A DNA stretch of 64,000 nucleotides from Lactobacillus amylovorus DSM 20531 (GCF_002706375.1 NZ_CP017706.1:434001-498000); one strand, 5' to 3'. Shown: positions 7,891 to 16,650, numbered from the stretch's first letter. Numbers and translations: made by a program. The notes: a model not told the origin generated them from the sequence alone.

Positions 7891-7965
7891 TTTATTTTCA
7901 GCTCCATTTCTTGATTATACGATCTCTGAGATCCACACCCTTAATCTAGTTTGATTGAAAATAAA
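7891..7965 (-). ncRNA. Structured left-end RNA relic of the IS110 remnant (candidate bridge-RNA loop)
   Basis: Just upstream of the relic transposase start is a perfect 10-bp inverted repeat, TTTATTTTCA/TGAAAATAAA (7956-7965 and 7891-7900). Inside it GATTA pairs with TAATC (7942-7946 and 7913-7917), and at the tip GATCTC-A-GAGATC (7921-7933) forms a hairpin. Unpaired stretches lie on both sides between the stems. This nested layout, in the non-coding left end next to the recombinase, is what is known for IS110 bridge-RNA binding loops. The match is structural only. Confidence 0.45.
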
Positions 7966-8042
7966 CATTTATGGGCCCGTTTGACAGTCGAATTTAATAT
8001 TCCATTCTGTTGTCGACCTCAACCTCAATCTAAGTATAAGAA

Positions 8043-8085
8043 AAAAGGTAGATAAAAACATCGTCATGTTTCTATCTACCTTTAA
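8043..8085 (-). terminator. Terminator of the PPOX-fold gene
   Basis: AAAGGTAGATA and TATCTACCTTT, extended by further pairing, form a long stem with runs of A or T on both sides. It lies about 40 bases beyond the stop at 8126. Confidence 0.8.
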
Positions 8086-8125
8086 TACTTTAGGGTGTTT
8101 GACAAAGAGCCAGAAAAATTTTCAA

Positions 8126-8491
8126 TTAAGCATCAATTTCATCAATTTTGATATTGACTACAAATGCATTAGGAAACTTGGTGTCCTTTAAAATATTTTT
8201 GGCATAGTCATCATCTTCATGAATTTCAGCAAAGCCTCTAACACGTAATGCCTTGTGAGTTGGGACATCGGCAACTACGATAGCTGCTTCTGAACCATTC
8301 TTCAAGTTGGCAAAAGCTTCAGACTTAGTCTTTTCTAAATATTGAACAGTAGTTGCGTCAATGGCCTTAAGTGAACCTTTAGGACCAACTGCTGGCTTAC
8401 CTTCCTTGTTGACAGTTGCCATGTATGCCAAGTGTTCATTAAAGAACTTTATTTGTTCATCAGTGAGTTTGTTTGTATCTAATTTTTTCAT
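8126..8491 (-). CDS. Pyridoxamine 5'-phosphate oxidase-fold (FMN-binding split barrel) protein
   Basis: A 121-residue protein of the PPOX-like split-barrel family. The pattern MATVNKEGKPAVGPKGSLK near the N-terminus and HKALRVRGFAEI in the second half is typical. Small members bind FMN or F420 and act as reductases or flavin-binding stress proteins; true PdxH is longer. It is monocistronic with its own ribosome site (AAAGGA) and a strong terminator. The reaction cannot be assigned from sequence alone. Confidence 0.8.
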   Translation of the reverse strand: MKKLDTNKLTDEQIKFFNEHLAYMATVNKEGKPAVGPKGSLKAIDATTVQYLEKTKSEAFANLKNGSEAAIVVADVPTHKALRVRGFAEIHEDDDYAKNILKDTKFPNAFVVNIKIDEIDA

Positions 8492-8561
8492 GATTAACTC
8501 AGAATCCTTTCTATATCTTTCTTTCTTTCATTATAACACACTTGATAGAAATGTTTACCGA

Positions 8562-10061
8562 TTAGTTTAAAACTTTTTCCTTATGTTCGCGATATGAATA
8601 GTAAATCCACGCAACAAGACCGAATGCGACGGGACCAATTGCAGTCCAGAATGAAGTTTGATAATCGCCAGTAAAGAGTGGTTCGATACAAGTAAAGATA
8701 ATACCGATGGCAACAACTAACCAAACGACAATGGTAGTTGCCCAAACTTTCTTTTTACCTTCGATGAAGACAAATGGACGATCCAAATCCTTCCTGGCCT
8801 TGAAGAATGGGAATGCAGCAATCAAGAACAAGTATGGTGCTGATGAAGAAACATTCATCATGTCCATCAATATTGTGTAGAATTGACCAGCAGCGTTACC
8901 ACCGAATGAAATGAATAAGATGATGATGCTTACGATAATTGCTTGTACCCACATTGAACGTTCAGGCATCCCGTGCTTGTTGAGTTCAACTAACTTCTTT
9001 GGCAAAAGACGTGGATCACAGCCTTCGATAAATGACTTGATTGGTGAGTAAACCATCAAGAATGCGGCAGCGATACCTGACAAAACGTCGGCAATTCCGG
9101 CAAAGTGTGAGAATGCGGAACCAATTGCGAGGGATTCTGAATGTGACAAGCCCAAGCTCTTACCAGTAACAACACCAATGTTGTTGATCAAAACATATTC
9201 TACGTTAGCAAGGTCAACGCCTTTAACACCTAAGTCCTTGTTCCAGTTAACGGCAACACCACACATGAAAATGTTAACTACGTAAAGTGCAGTCATCATT
9301 ACCATGGCAATAATCAAACCCTTTGGGTAAGTCTTTTCTGGCTTATCAACTGAGTCAATAACACCTGAAGTAGTTTCAAGACCACCGTAAGCAAACAATG
9401 CATAAACGGTGAATGAAATAATTGCGATTGGTGATTGGAATGATGGGTTGGGTGAATGAACCAAGTTTTGTGCAGTAACTGGTTCAGCCAATTGTCCATG
9501 ATTCAAAATGAATACAAATAATGAAACAACCGTAAAGCCGATGGCAATTGCCAAAGTAAAGATACCACCAATATTATTGATCGCCTTTATTTTATCAATT
9601 CCCTTAGCGGCACAAAAAGTTACGATTGCTAAGAAGATAACTTCTAAGATACCTAATAACTGGGTTGAAGATAATCCCCATAAGTGCCAGCTTTGGGTTG
9701 TGTCATGTCCGAAAACAGCGGTTGAGACTGATACCAAGAAGAACTGAGTAGAAGATACCAGCCAGATAACCCAAGCGGATAGCCAAATAAAAGTTCCGAT
9801 AAATGCTACTTTTTCATTAGTTGATCCTTCAAGCCATGAGAAGATACCACCTCTGATACCTTTGAAGGCTGCACCATATTCCGCGAAGATCAGTGCGGAT
9901 GGTAAGAAGAATAAAAAGGCGGTTACGATGTACCAAATGATACTTGAGTATCCCATCTGGTAAAAGGCCGTCAGTGAATTACTAAATCCAAAAATAGAAG
10001 AGAAAATCATCAAAACTAGGCTGCCAAGTCTAATTTTGACCTGATTATCTTTCTTCTCCAT
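8562..10061 (-). CDS. APC-superfamily amino acid permease (YjeM-like)
   Basis: A 499-residue transporter with about twelve membrane helices. The N-terminus (IRLGSLVLMIFSSIFGFSNS) and the later GGIFSWLEGS region resemble glutamate/GABA antiporter-type APC permeases. Length and several blocks recall E. coli YjeM, an uncharacterised member. It would exchange or import an amino acid across the cytoplasmic membrane. An AAGGAG-type ribosome site precedes the ATG. No decarboxylase gene adjoins it, so an acid-resistance role is not supported by context. Confidence 0.8.
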   Translation of the reverse strand: MEKKDNQVKIRLGSLVLMIFSSIFGFSNSLTAFYQMGYSSIIWYIVTAFLFFLPSALIFAEYGAAFKGIRGGIFSWLEGSTNEKVAFIGTFIWLSAWVIWLVSSTQFFLVSVSTAVFGHDTTQSWHLWGLSSTQLLGILEVIFLAIVTFCAAKGIDKIKAINNIGGIFTLAIAIGFTVVSLFVFILNHGQLAEPVTAQNLVHSPNPSFQSPIAIISFTVYALFAYGGLETTSGVIDSVDKPEKTYPKGLIIAMVMMTALYVVNIFMCGVAVNWNKDLGVKGVDLANVEYVLINNIGVVTGKSLGLSHSESLAIGSAFSHFAGIADVLSGIAAAFLMVYSPIKSFIEGCDPRLLPKKLVELNKHGMPERSMWVQAIIVSIIILFISFGGNAAGQFYTILMDMMNVSSSAPYLFLIAAFPFFKARKDLDRPFVFIEGKKKVWATTIVVWLVVAIGIIFTCIEPLFTGDYQTSFWTAIGPVAFGLVAWIYYSYREHKEKVLN

Positions 10062-10140
10062 AAATAAAAAACAACTCCTTTATAAAAACAAACATTACCT
10101 ATTATGAATCATTGAAGAACATTTTTCAAAAGAGGATTAA

Positions 10141-10171
10141 AAAAGACACCCCTTTCATGGAGTGTCTTTGA
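10141..10171 (-). terminator. Terminator after the nicotinamidase-like gene
   Basis: AAAGACACTCC pairs with GGGGTGTCTTT across a short loop, followed by T residues on the minus strand. It stands about 23 bases after the stop at 10194 and before the permease gene. Confidence 0.75.
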
Positions 10172-10193
10172 ATAATTTACCTCAAAATATACA

Positions 10194-10748
10194 CTAATCT
10201 ACAACTTCAGCACCCAAACAAGTCTTGAAGTGATTCAATGCCCATTTGTGACCCGTTTGATCAAAACTTGCCACGCCATTTTCATGCACTACTAAATTGT
10301 AGCAGCGATTATACGCATCCATAGCAGTATGCAAAACACAAATGTCGGTGCAGACACCAATCAAATGTAAAGTATCAATCTTACGCTCACGCAAAATCAA
10401 ATCCAATGGAGTGCCGGCAAAAGCTGAATAGCGCATTTTATCCATAAAGATCACATGATCATTATCCTTGTGCTCTTCATACCATTTACCAACCTTGCCG
10501 TATAACTTTCTTCCCCAAGTATTTGGCAAATTGTGAGGTGGGAAAAGTTTAGTTTCAGGATGATAAGGATTGCCTTTAAAGTGCAAATCAGTTGGGATAA
10601 TCACCCACTTGCCTTCTTTTAAAAATTCGTCAGCCAAATTGGTAATTGCATCGTCCAATTCTTGTGCTGGCTTGCCGCAGGTGAGCGCACCCTTGTCATC
10701 TACGAAATCGTTGGTGTAATCGATGATTAATAAAGCTTCGTTTGTCAT
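10194..10748 (-). CDS. pncA: Nicotinamidase / isochorismatase-family cysteine hydrolase (PncA-like)
   Basis: A 184-residue isochorismatase-fold hydrolase. The catalytic triad of nicotinamidases is visible: Asp10 (LLIIDYTNDF), Lys104 (FMDKMRYSAF) and Cys137 (GVCTDICVLHTA). A metal-binding pattern D54-H56-H63 (PTDLHFKGNPYHPET) is also present, which separates nicotinamidases from many other family members. It would convert nicotinamide to nicotinate for NAD+ salvage in the cytoplasm. I start at the ATG at 10748 because AAAGGAAG lies 6 bases before it; an upstream in-frame ATG lacks such a site. Family assignment strong, nicotinamide specificity likely. Confidence 0.85.
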   Translation of the reverse strand: MTNEALLIIDYTNDFVDDKGALTCGKPAQELDDAITNLADEFLKEGKWVIIPTDLHFKGNPYHPETKLFPPHNLPNTWGRKLYGKVGKWYEEHKDNDHVIFMDKMRYSAFAGTPLDLILRERKIDTLHLIGVCTDICVLHTAMDAYNRCYNLVVHENGVASFDQTGHKWALNHFKTCLGAEVVD

Positions 10749-10795
10749 AATTGCTTCCTTTGCAAAATCCAAGTTACGTTTTTATTAATTGTACA

Positions 10796-10836
10796 AAAAA
10801 AGAATCAAACCATCAAAATGATTGATTTGATTCTTT
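10796..10836 (-). terminator. Terminator of the 44-aa protein gene
   Basis: AAAGAATCAAATCAATC pairs with the complementary arm ending GGTTTGATTCTTT and is followed by seven T on the minus strand. It directly follows the small gene at 10841-10975. Confidence 0.8.
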
Positions 10837-10840
10837 CAAC

Positions 10841-10975
10841 TTAATCTAATGGACCAACGCCACGATCTTGATTTTCGTCATCTTTATCCACTTCGTCGTC
10901 GAGCTTTTTACCAATAAACAAAGCGAATAAACTAATCAGCAACGCACTCATGCCTACCTTAGTAGTCTTTTTCAT
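10841..10975 (-). CDS. Small acidic-tailed membrane protein (44 aa)
   Basis: The ORF has an AGGTGAT ribosome site before its ATG and a strong terminator right after the stop. The peptide begins MKKTTKVGMSALL, has one hydrophobic helix (about residues 8-22), and ends in a strongly acidic tail (DDEVDKDDENQD). This could be a single-pass membrane protein or an uncleaved signal-like peptide. I do not recognise it. It lies 9 bases downstream of the broken secreted-protein gene on the same strand, so the two could once have been co-transcribed. Confidence 0.6.
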   Translation of the reverse strand: MKKTTKVGMSALLISLFALFIGKKLDDEVDKDDENQDRGVGPLD

Positions 10976-10984
10976 CTGGATCAC

Positions 10985-12355
10985 CTACTTGATTCTTTGT
11001 CTAAATAATTCTGGGCGTTGAGCAAGTTCTGTATAGAAATGATTACCATTGACGCAGATACCTTCAAATTCACGACCAGTATGGAAAGAGCCAGTATCCA
11101 ACACACGACCCTTTCTATTTAATTTAAACAAATAATCATTGAAAGCTAAATAAATTTGCTTTCTCTTTTTATCGTAAGCCATACCTTGAACTGGTGAGTT
11201 GTTAAACGTGAAATCACCTTTAGCTGCACCGATTTCTTTTGGAATCCAGCTATCGCCATTGCGAGTTACTTCCCAGTATTCGAAACAGTGATCAGTTAAA
11301 CGGTGATATTCTGCGATAAATGTATGATCATTGATAAACACAGCATTGTGAATGTAACGACCGTCGTTTGCACCATTGTTCCAAATCTTGAAGGACCAGA
11401 TACGCTTAATGCGCAAGTTCTTCTTGCTGATTTGCATGATTTCTTCTGAATTTGGAGTGTTCTTCAACAAGTGATCATTAGCAATTACATAAAGATACTT
11501 CTTGGTTGCGCTGAAAGCTTGACCATGACCTGTCTTAATGTATGGACTAACCTTCACTTGAGAGGCTAAGCGGGTAAATTTATTCCAAGACATCCATGGC
11601 AACTTTTGCATAATATAGCGATTAGAAATCTGGTTGAGCTTGTAAGCAACAATGTGTGAACGCATATTATGTGGTGAGCTGTACATAGTTGTGTAAGCTG
11701 TACCTATTGAAACAGCCAAACCTTCTGGTACAGGTCCAACTAAACCATTGTGAGTACCACTTTGACTCAAAATTGCTGGTTGATAAAAGAAGTAAAAGTA
11801 AGTCTTTAAATGAAATTCGCCACTCTTTAAGGTGTGTGACTTAGTTTCTGGTACGAAGCTCTTGCCCCAGTGACCTGAAGTCTTGAAGTGTTTAAACCAA
11901 CTAGTAGCACTTCCTGCACCAGGTTGTGGCGTCTTGTCTGCCTTGACAATACCTTCGTTATCATCTGATCTTACTTCAACAGTAACATGAGCCTTGGCCT
12001 TACCGTAAGAATAAGTTACTGGATATAAACCTGCTTCATTAGTGGTGATCTTATCTTCAGAAACATTCACCTTACATGGTTTAATTACAGTACCTGACTT
12101 ATCTGTAGCAAAGTTGATGGCATCCCTAGTTGGAAAATCATAGTTTGGATTCTTTACCAAGCTGATGTCATGAGCAACTGAGATCTTATTTCTCAAAAAA
12201 GCGCGTTGATTTACCCAGCCAGCTCTGTGACCATCGATCCAAACATAGTTGTACTTAGTCTTACCGATCTTTCTTTCAGCACTGGCTTGGAAGTTGCCGT
12301 GTCTTCTAACATTGTAATTCTTTATACTGATTTATGTTAGGCTTGTAAGCAGTAG
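10985..12355 (-). pseudogene. Secreted surface protein, 5'-truncated and frameshifted
   Basis: The long open frame below 12196 has a bacterial Ig-like domain at its start (about residues 12-75, ending AHVTVEVR). A larger C-terminal region of about 300 residues follows, with repeated beta-type patterns such as YLYVIANDHLL and KQIYLAFNDYLF, possibly a propeller; I do not recognise that domain. The same frame continues upstream past any good start as an SH3/GW-like unit (QASAERKIGKTKYNYVWIDG, then GWVNQRAF). An extra base near 12320 shifts the frame of the next bases (ATAYKPNINQYK). No signal peptide or ribosome site is found further upstream, so the 5' end is lost. It was probably a secreted cell-surface protein. 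Confidence 0.7.
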
Positions 12356-12427
12356 CATTTTAATTTTTGTTAATATATTAATTTATATAAGATGCAAATA
12401 ATAACACTATTAAGTTTTTAAAATATA

Positions 12428-12457
12428 AAAAAGACGCTACTTTCGTAGCACCCTTTC
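12428..12457 (-). terminator. Terminator of the split SLAP gene
   Basis: GTGCTAC-GAAA-GTAGCGTC followed by TTTTTT on the minus strand, about 17 bases after the stop codon at 12474. Confidence 0.75.
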
Positions 12458-12473
12458 ATTTTATTAATAAATT

Positions 12474-12749
12474 CTAGTTTTCAACGATCAAATTCTTAAG
12501 ATCATCTGGTAAGTTAAGTGGAGCATACTTAGCACTAACAATCTTCAATGCTGATTTCTTTACGTATCTCTTCTTGCCAATGTAAACGTATCTAGTCTTA
12601 CCTTTCTTAACAATCATTGATGACTTGTACTTCTTGCCATACTTAATAGTCTTCTTGCTTGCAGCGAAGGTAATCTTCTTTGACTTCTTACTCTTCTTGT
12701 AAGCGTAGTAGATCTTAGCACCCTTCTTTGACTTAGGGGTTACAGTAAT
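12474..12749 (-). pseudogene. 3' half of the SLAP-domain protein split by the IS
   Basis: This holds the last ~90 codons of a surface protein: lysine-rich, with a SLAP (S-layer anchoring) domain reading GKTRYVYIGKKRYVKKSALK and ending NLIVEN. SLAP domains bind cell-wall polymers non-covalently. Removing the insertion element and one copy of its 8-base duplication joins it in frame to the 5' half at 13712-14202 (QYIT followed by VTPKSKK). The rebuilt gene is about 252 codons. Confidence 0.85.
12742..12749. repeat. Target-site duplication, left copy (ACAGTAAT)
   Basis: The same 8 bases occur at 13712-13719, directly outside the other end of the IS. A matching pair shows a clean and fairly recent insertion. 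Confidence 0.85.
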
Positions 12750-13711
12750 ACGCGTGGTGCTAGTTAAATCGTTCTAGACAATAAGCCAAATTATAAGCTA
12801 AAATTGCAATTTCCAACCGGCTTTGAAAGCCTATCAGACTACGTGCTCGATTGTTCTCGGCATTGTAATAGGTCAGAAGCGAAAAGTCGCTTTCAATTGT
12901 TCTGCGAATAGCCATCAATTGATGATCATTGTGCTTTTTAGCTCCTGTCATATTTTTACGATATGGTGTCCAAAGTTCATAACCCATTTGTTTTAGCTGT
13001 TGATGCAGTTCTTTGCCTAAATAGCCTTCGTCGCCAAGAAGATAGTAATTAGATGGATGGGTATTTTCTATCAGTTCAACTGTCTCCCTGGCATCATGAA
13101 CTGATGCCTTTGTTACGACATAATCAAGAATGTAACCGTCATCGCTAACAATAGCATGAACTTTGAAACCATAGAAGTAAATTTTCTTGGTGGCCTTATA
13201 ACCAATGTTGGCATAACCGCGAAAAATTTTAGCACGATAGTTGCGAATTGGTTGGCAAACAGGTACCGGAAAGCTGTCAATGATCAAGAACTGTCCATTC
13301 AGGTCAACCTTTTTATTCATTTCTTGCCGTATCTGATAAATCAATTGCAATAGCTGACGTGAACGCCGATTAAAACGTGAGTGTGATAAACAATTGAAAC
13401 ATTCACAGAATCTTCTTTGTGATTCAATTCCTGTCTTAGCTTGCCAGATAAGTAAAGCCAAAATCAGACTGTCCGTAGTTTTAATTTGATCAATATTTCG
13501 CCGATGAGTAAACTCAGCCGGTGCATACAAACGATACCAGTGCCGACAAATTATCACTAAATCTTTAAAACTAACTTGTAAATGGTGGCTAAAACGCTTA
13601 AGCTTAAGGCAGTTCAATCAGATCAGACTCTTTTCTTTTTGATACTACAACTTGAGTCTAGTCCGATTGGACTTTTTTATTAACTAAAACGATTTAACTA
13701 GCACCACGCGT
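12750..13711 (-). mobile_element. Insertion sequence, IS982-like, 962 bp
   Basis: The ends form a perfect inverted repeat of at least 24 bases; each starts ACGCGTGGTGCTAGTT. Eight-base direct repeats flank it. It carries one transposase gene whose stop codon lies inside the left-hand terminal repeat. Length, duplication size and transposase type fit IS982; an IS5-like alternative is less likely. It sits inside the SLAP gene. Confidence 0.9.
12760..13617 (-). CDS. IS982-like transposase (DDE)
   Basis: A 285-residue intact transposase. The N-terminal helical region reads TDSLILALLIWQAKTGIES. The DDE-type core has IIDSFPVPVC (first Asp), YLLGDEGYLG (second Asp) and RRTIESDFS (Glu). The GYKATKKIYFYGFKVH block is characteristic of IS982 enzymes. 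Because the frame is intact and the ends are perfect, the element could still be mobile. It cuts and pastes the surrounding 962-bp unit. Confidence 0.85.
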   Translation of the reverse strand: MNCLKLKRFSHHLQVSFKDLVIICRHWYRLYAPAEFTHRRNIDQIKTTDSLILALLIWQAKTGIESQRRFCECFNCLSHSRFNRRSRQLLQLIYQIRQEMNKKVDLNGQFLIIDSFPVPVCQPIRNYRAKIFRGYANIGYKATKKIYFYGFKVHAIVSDDGYILDYVVTKASVHDARETVELIENTHPSNYYLLGDEGYLGKELHQQLKQMGYELWTPYRKNMTGAKKHNDHQLMAIRRTIESDFSLLTYYNAENNRARSLIGFQSRLEIAILAYNLAYCLERFN

Positions 13712-13719
13712 ACAGTAAT
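13712..13719. repeat. Target-site duplication, right copy (ACAGTAAT)
   Basis: Identical to 12742-12749 and immediately outside the right end of the IS. Confidence 0.85.
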
Positions 13720-14202
13720 GTATTGCAAGCTTCTTTTTTTGTAAGCATCTTGAATGGCCTTTACATCGTTGTTTGCTTGTTCAACAAAGGCTGATTCAGT
13801 TGGAACATTGCCTGAAGTAGTTACATCAGTTGATGGAATGAAGACAAGGCTGTCTTTACCATTGATTGTTCTATTTTCAATGTAGTACAAAGTTACGGTC
13901 TTGTCGCCTTGCTTAGCTTCAGTTGACCATAAAACATTAATGGTTTGACCCTTAGTATAATTTGAATCAATTTGGTCTGTATTGGTTTGATCCTTAGCTA
14001 CGACAACAAGCTTTGGATTATCACTATTTACAGTAGCTGAAACAGTTCTATGTTTTACACTAACAGTACCAATCTTAGTATTTGAAGATTGAGTGGTGCC
14101 TGCGGCATGAACTGGTTGACCCACTGCCATGCCAGTACCAGCAAGACCTGCTGAAAGCATCACAGCAGCTGCTAATGAAGTAAATAATTTTTTAGTTTTC
14201 AT
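13712..14202 (-). pseudogene. 5' half of the SLAP-domain protein split by the IS
   Basis: It starts MKTKKLFTSLAAAVMLSAGL with a signal peptide likely cleaved after VHA. About 130 residues of secreted, Ser/Thr-rich sequence follow. The frame enters the IS end and stops after seven foreign codons. The C-terminal wall-binding SLAP domain is therefore lost, and any product would be secreted but not anchored. The rest of the gene is at 12474-12749. A ribosome site (AGGAG) precedes the ATG. Confidence 0.85.
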
Positions 14203-14269
14203 TTATAAAATCTCCTAAAAACAAAACTCTTATAATTTAATTATAACATTATTTAGGAAATTCCATTAA

Positions 14270-14977
14270 TTACTTACCCGCAAAGAGCTGGCCGATTGTT
14301 CCCATATCTTCTGGGGCAATCGTAAAGTCAGTTTGCGGATTTTCAACGATATCATCTGCTTGAACAATTGGCACAATTCTCTTTTGGGCAAAGTAGCGCA
14401 AAACTAATTCCATCGTGCTTGTACCATAATGGCCGGCGATTTCGGCCAATGCATCAATATCGCCTGCAACCGAAAGTTCCACTTGCATCTTGTTTTCTCT
14501 AGCTAATTTGATTAAAGATCCATCTTCGTAATCCAAATGAATTACGCTGGGCTTAATCTTAGGTGCTTTCAAAATAGCAGCCAAGGTATCACCATTAGCA
14601 TTGGTTACACCAATATTCTTGAGCCAGCCTTGGATTTTAACTTGTTCTAATTCTTGCCAAAGTTGCTTATTACGTTCGGCGTCATCACTTAAGCGAAGCA
14701 TAGCCAAATCGGCATGTTTAGCAACCAGATTATTTCTGATTTCTTTCAAATTATTACGCATCTCTTCACGCGTATTAACTTTTTCAGAAACCTGAATTTC
14801 CACGTAAGTTTGCGGACTCAGATTTTTAAAATCGATTTTTTTATCCGCAGTGCAATTAAGCAAACGATAGCCTGCCTTCATTGCCTTTGCGACATCTTCA
14901 TCACTGGTAACAGTGATGCCAACTTTTGGCATCAAGCTACCATCATTCAAAACAACTGCTTCATCTAATAATGACAT
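14270..14977 (-). CDS. Aldo/keto-reductase-like protein without the catalytic tetrad
   Basis: A 235-residue protein with the AKR layout: the start VVLNDGSLMPKVGI, the GYRLLNCTADKK block and the later NIGVTNANGD. In active AKRs the second block contains Asp and the catalytic Tyr (DTAxxYGNE); both are missing here. The strand that normally ends in the catalytic His reads ADLAMLRLSDD. At 235 residues it is also about 40 shorter than usual. It is probably inactive as a reductase or has a new role. It lies 17 bases after the OsmC gene and is likely co-transcribed with it. Confidence 0.75.
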   Translation of the reverse strand: MSLLDEAVVLNDGSLMPKVGITVTSDEDVAKAMKAGYRLLNCTADKKIDFKNLSPQTYVEIQVSEKVNTREEMRNNLKEIRNNLVAKHADLAMLRLSDDAERNKQLWQELEQVKIQGWLKNIGVTNANGDTLAAILKAPKIKPSVIHLDYEDGSLIKLARENKMQVELSVAGDIDALAEIAGHYGTSTMELVLRYFAQKRIVPIVQADDIVENPQTDFTIAPEDMGTIGQLFAGK

Positions 14978-14993
14978 TAAATCATTTCTCTCC

Positions 14994-15401
14994 TTAAGCT
15001 AATTCAACATAAATTTTGACAGCTTCTTTGACAGTTTGATAAACAGTTGAGACATGCAAAGTATGAGCTAAAAACTTCTCCTTCTCATCCTTTGACATTT
15101 CTGAGTCAAAGAAGACTTTTATGTTCATTTCAGTTACGACGGATTTGCCGTGACCTAGACTTTCAGTTTTAGCATTATTTTCTACACGAAAATTTTTCAC
15201 GTCTAAACCATGTGACTTAGCGACCATTCCTGCGGACATTACGATGCAGGAATTTACGCTACCACATAGATATTCGACCGGGTTAGGACCCTTATCATGT
15301 TCCTTATCGTTGTCATCACAGATAAATTCATGCTCACGGGCCTGGTTAGCAATTTGCCATTCTGTGCCTTCAAGCTTGGACTTTACTAAATATTCACTCA
15401 T
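14994..15401 (-). CDS. OsmC-family protein
   Basis: A 135-residue OsmC/Ohr-family protein. The CGSVNSCIVMSAGMVAKSHG block carries the conserved cysteine region on the central helix. OsmC and Ohr proteins use two cysteines to reduce organic hydroperoxides; the second usual cysteine position is not obvious here, so it may belong to the YhfA-like branch. It is cytoplasmic. It sits 23 bases downstream of the MFS gene and 17 before the AKR-like gene, in a probable operon. Confidence 0.8.
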   Translation of the reverse strand: MSEYLVKSKLEGTEWQIANQAREHEFICDDNDKEHDKGPNPVEYLCGSVNSCIVMSAGMVAKSHGLDVKNFRVENNAKTESLGHGKSVVTEMNIKVFFDSEMSKDEKEKFLAHTLHVSTVYQTVKEAVKIYVELA

Positions 15402-15424
15402 AATGTTGATCCTTTCTTCGTAAA

Positions 15425-16603
15425 TTAATGGTGGTCAATTGCTTCGTTTAAACGTTTGCGCCAGATAAAATAAACTAGCAGCATAAATGGAATCAATACT
15501 AGTTCTACTGGATAAAACCATTCAATTGGCAACACGCTATCAACTACTCCGCTTAGCATTGGGCCAAAGGCCATCGCAATATCAAGTCCTAAATAAAAGG
15601 TAGAACTAGCTAAACCTTGTTCCTCAATCGGAGCAAGTAAAAGTGCGGTTGATTGTAAAACTGAATAAATAATGCCATAGCCCATTGCCATTCCGGCTGC
15701 GGCTAAAGCCATTTGCCAATTATTGTTCATCATGGCTAATAAGCTGATATATGCGACGGTTGAGATTAAGCTAATCCAGAACCAAACACCGAAGCGAACA
15801 GTATCAAAATAGCGTTTCAACCCAATTCTGATGATCAGCAGTACTACCGCATAGATCAAGAAATATGATCCTACGGCAACAGACAAATGCTTTTGTTCAA
15901 CATAGGTAACGATATCTGCCTGCGTTACAAAATATGGTGTCGCAAACAAGGTAGTCAAAATCGCTACCGGTAAAACATTCATCTGAATAAGCTTGAAATG
16001 CTTTTTAGGCATCTTGCTTTTATCTTTAACAATTGGCTTGGCATGATCACCAACGAATTGGATAGCTATTACCATTAATAATGCGGAAATAGCCGAGGCG
16101 ATCAAGCTCTCACGATAACCGATTTTTTGATAAATATTAATCGATAATGCCGGTGCCAAAGCCATGGCTAAGGCATTCATCAAACCATAAAAGCCCATTG
16201 CTTCGCCCACGTGCTGCCGCGGCACCAAGAATGCCAGCCAAGTTGTCATACAAACGGTACACAAAACATAGCCGGTACCATTGATCAATCTGAATAAAAG
16301 CAGCCAAGCACTTGATGGCGTAAAGATATAGCCTAATACACCAATTAAAATCAAAACACCGCCAATAAAAGATAGACGATATTTTGAAAACTTATCTGTC
16401 AAATTGCCGGCAATAGGACGCAAAAACATTGCGGCAACGCTCATAATACCTACGATTACACCGGCAAAGGCGCTGCTTGCCCCTAAGTTCTTGGCATAGC
16501 CATTGATCAACGGATTAACGAACATCGTACTAAACATAAAGAAGAAAGATGCTGCCATCACTAATACAACATCTTTGGTATAAATAGATTTTTTCTTTGC
16601 CAA
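15425..16603 (-). CDS. Major facilitator superfamily transporter (12 TM)
   Basis: A 392-residue MFS protein with about twelve membrane helices. The loop 2-3 motif is present in the form GNLTDKFSKYRLSFIGG. Such proteins are usually drug or metabolite exporters; no substrate can be read. It begins 47 bases after the histidine kinase gene on the same strand and may share its regulation. Confidence 0.8.
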   Translation of the reverse strand: MAKKKSIYTKDVVLVMAASFFFMFSTMFVNPLINGYAKNLGASSAFAGVIVGIMSVAAMFLRPIAGNLTDKFSKYRLSFIGGVLILIGVLGYIFTPSSAWLLLFRLINGTGYVLCTVCMTTWLAFLVPRQHVGEAMGFYGLMNALAMALAPALSINIYQKIGYRESLIASAISALLMVIAIQFVGDHAKPIVKDKSKMPKKHFKLIQMNVLPVAILTTLFATPYFVTQADIVTYVEQKHLSVAVGSYFLIYAVVLLIIRIGLKRYFDTVRFGVWFWISLISTVAYISLLAMMNNNWQMALAAAGMAMGYGIIYSVLQSTALLLAPIEEQGLASSTFYLGLDIAMAFGPMLSGVVDSVLPIEWFYPVELVLIPFMLLVYFIWRKRLNEAIDHH

Positions 16604-16650
16604 ATTAATGCCCCATTTCTTTGGCTTAATTATACAACTATCGGCAAAAC

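Noticed and set aside
9314..9499. Open frames of 60-100 codons on the strand opposite the large genes (for example within the APC permease).
   Set aside because: They lack ribosome sites, overlap conserved proteins completely and read like low-complexity antisense translations.
13660..13679. A small hairpin with a T run inside the IS982-like element on the plus strand.
   Set aside because: It could block read-through into the element, but it is short (5 bp) and too weak to list as a terminator.
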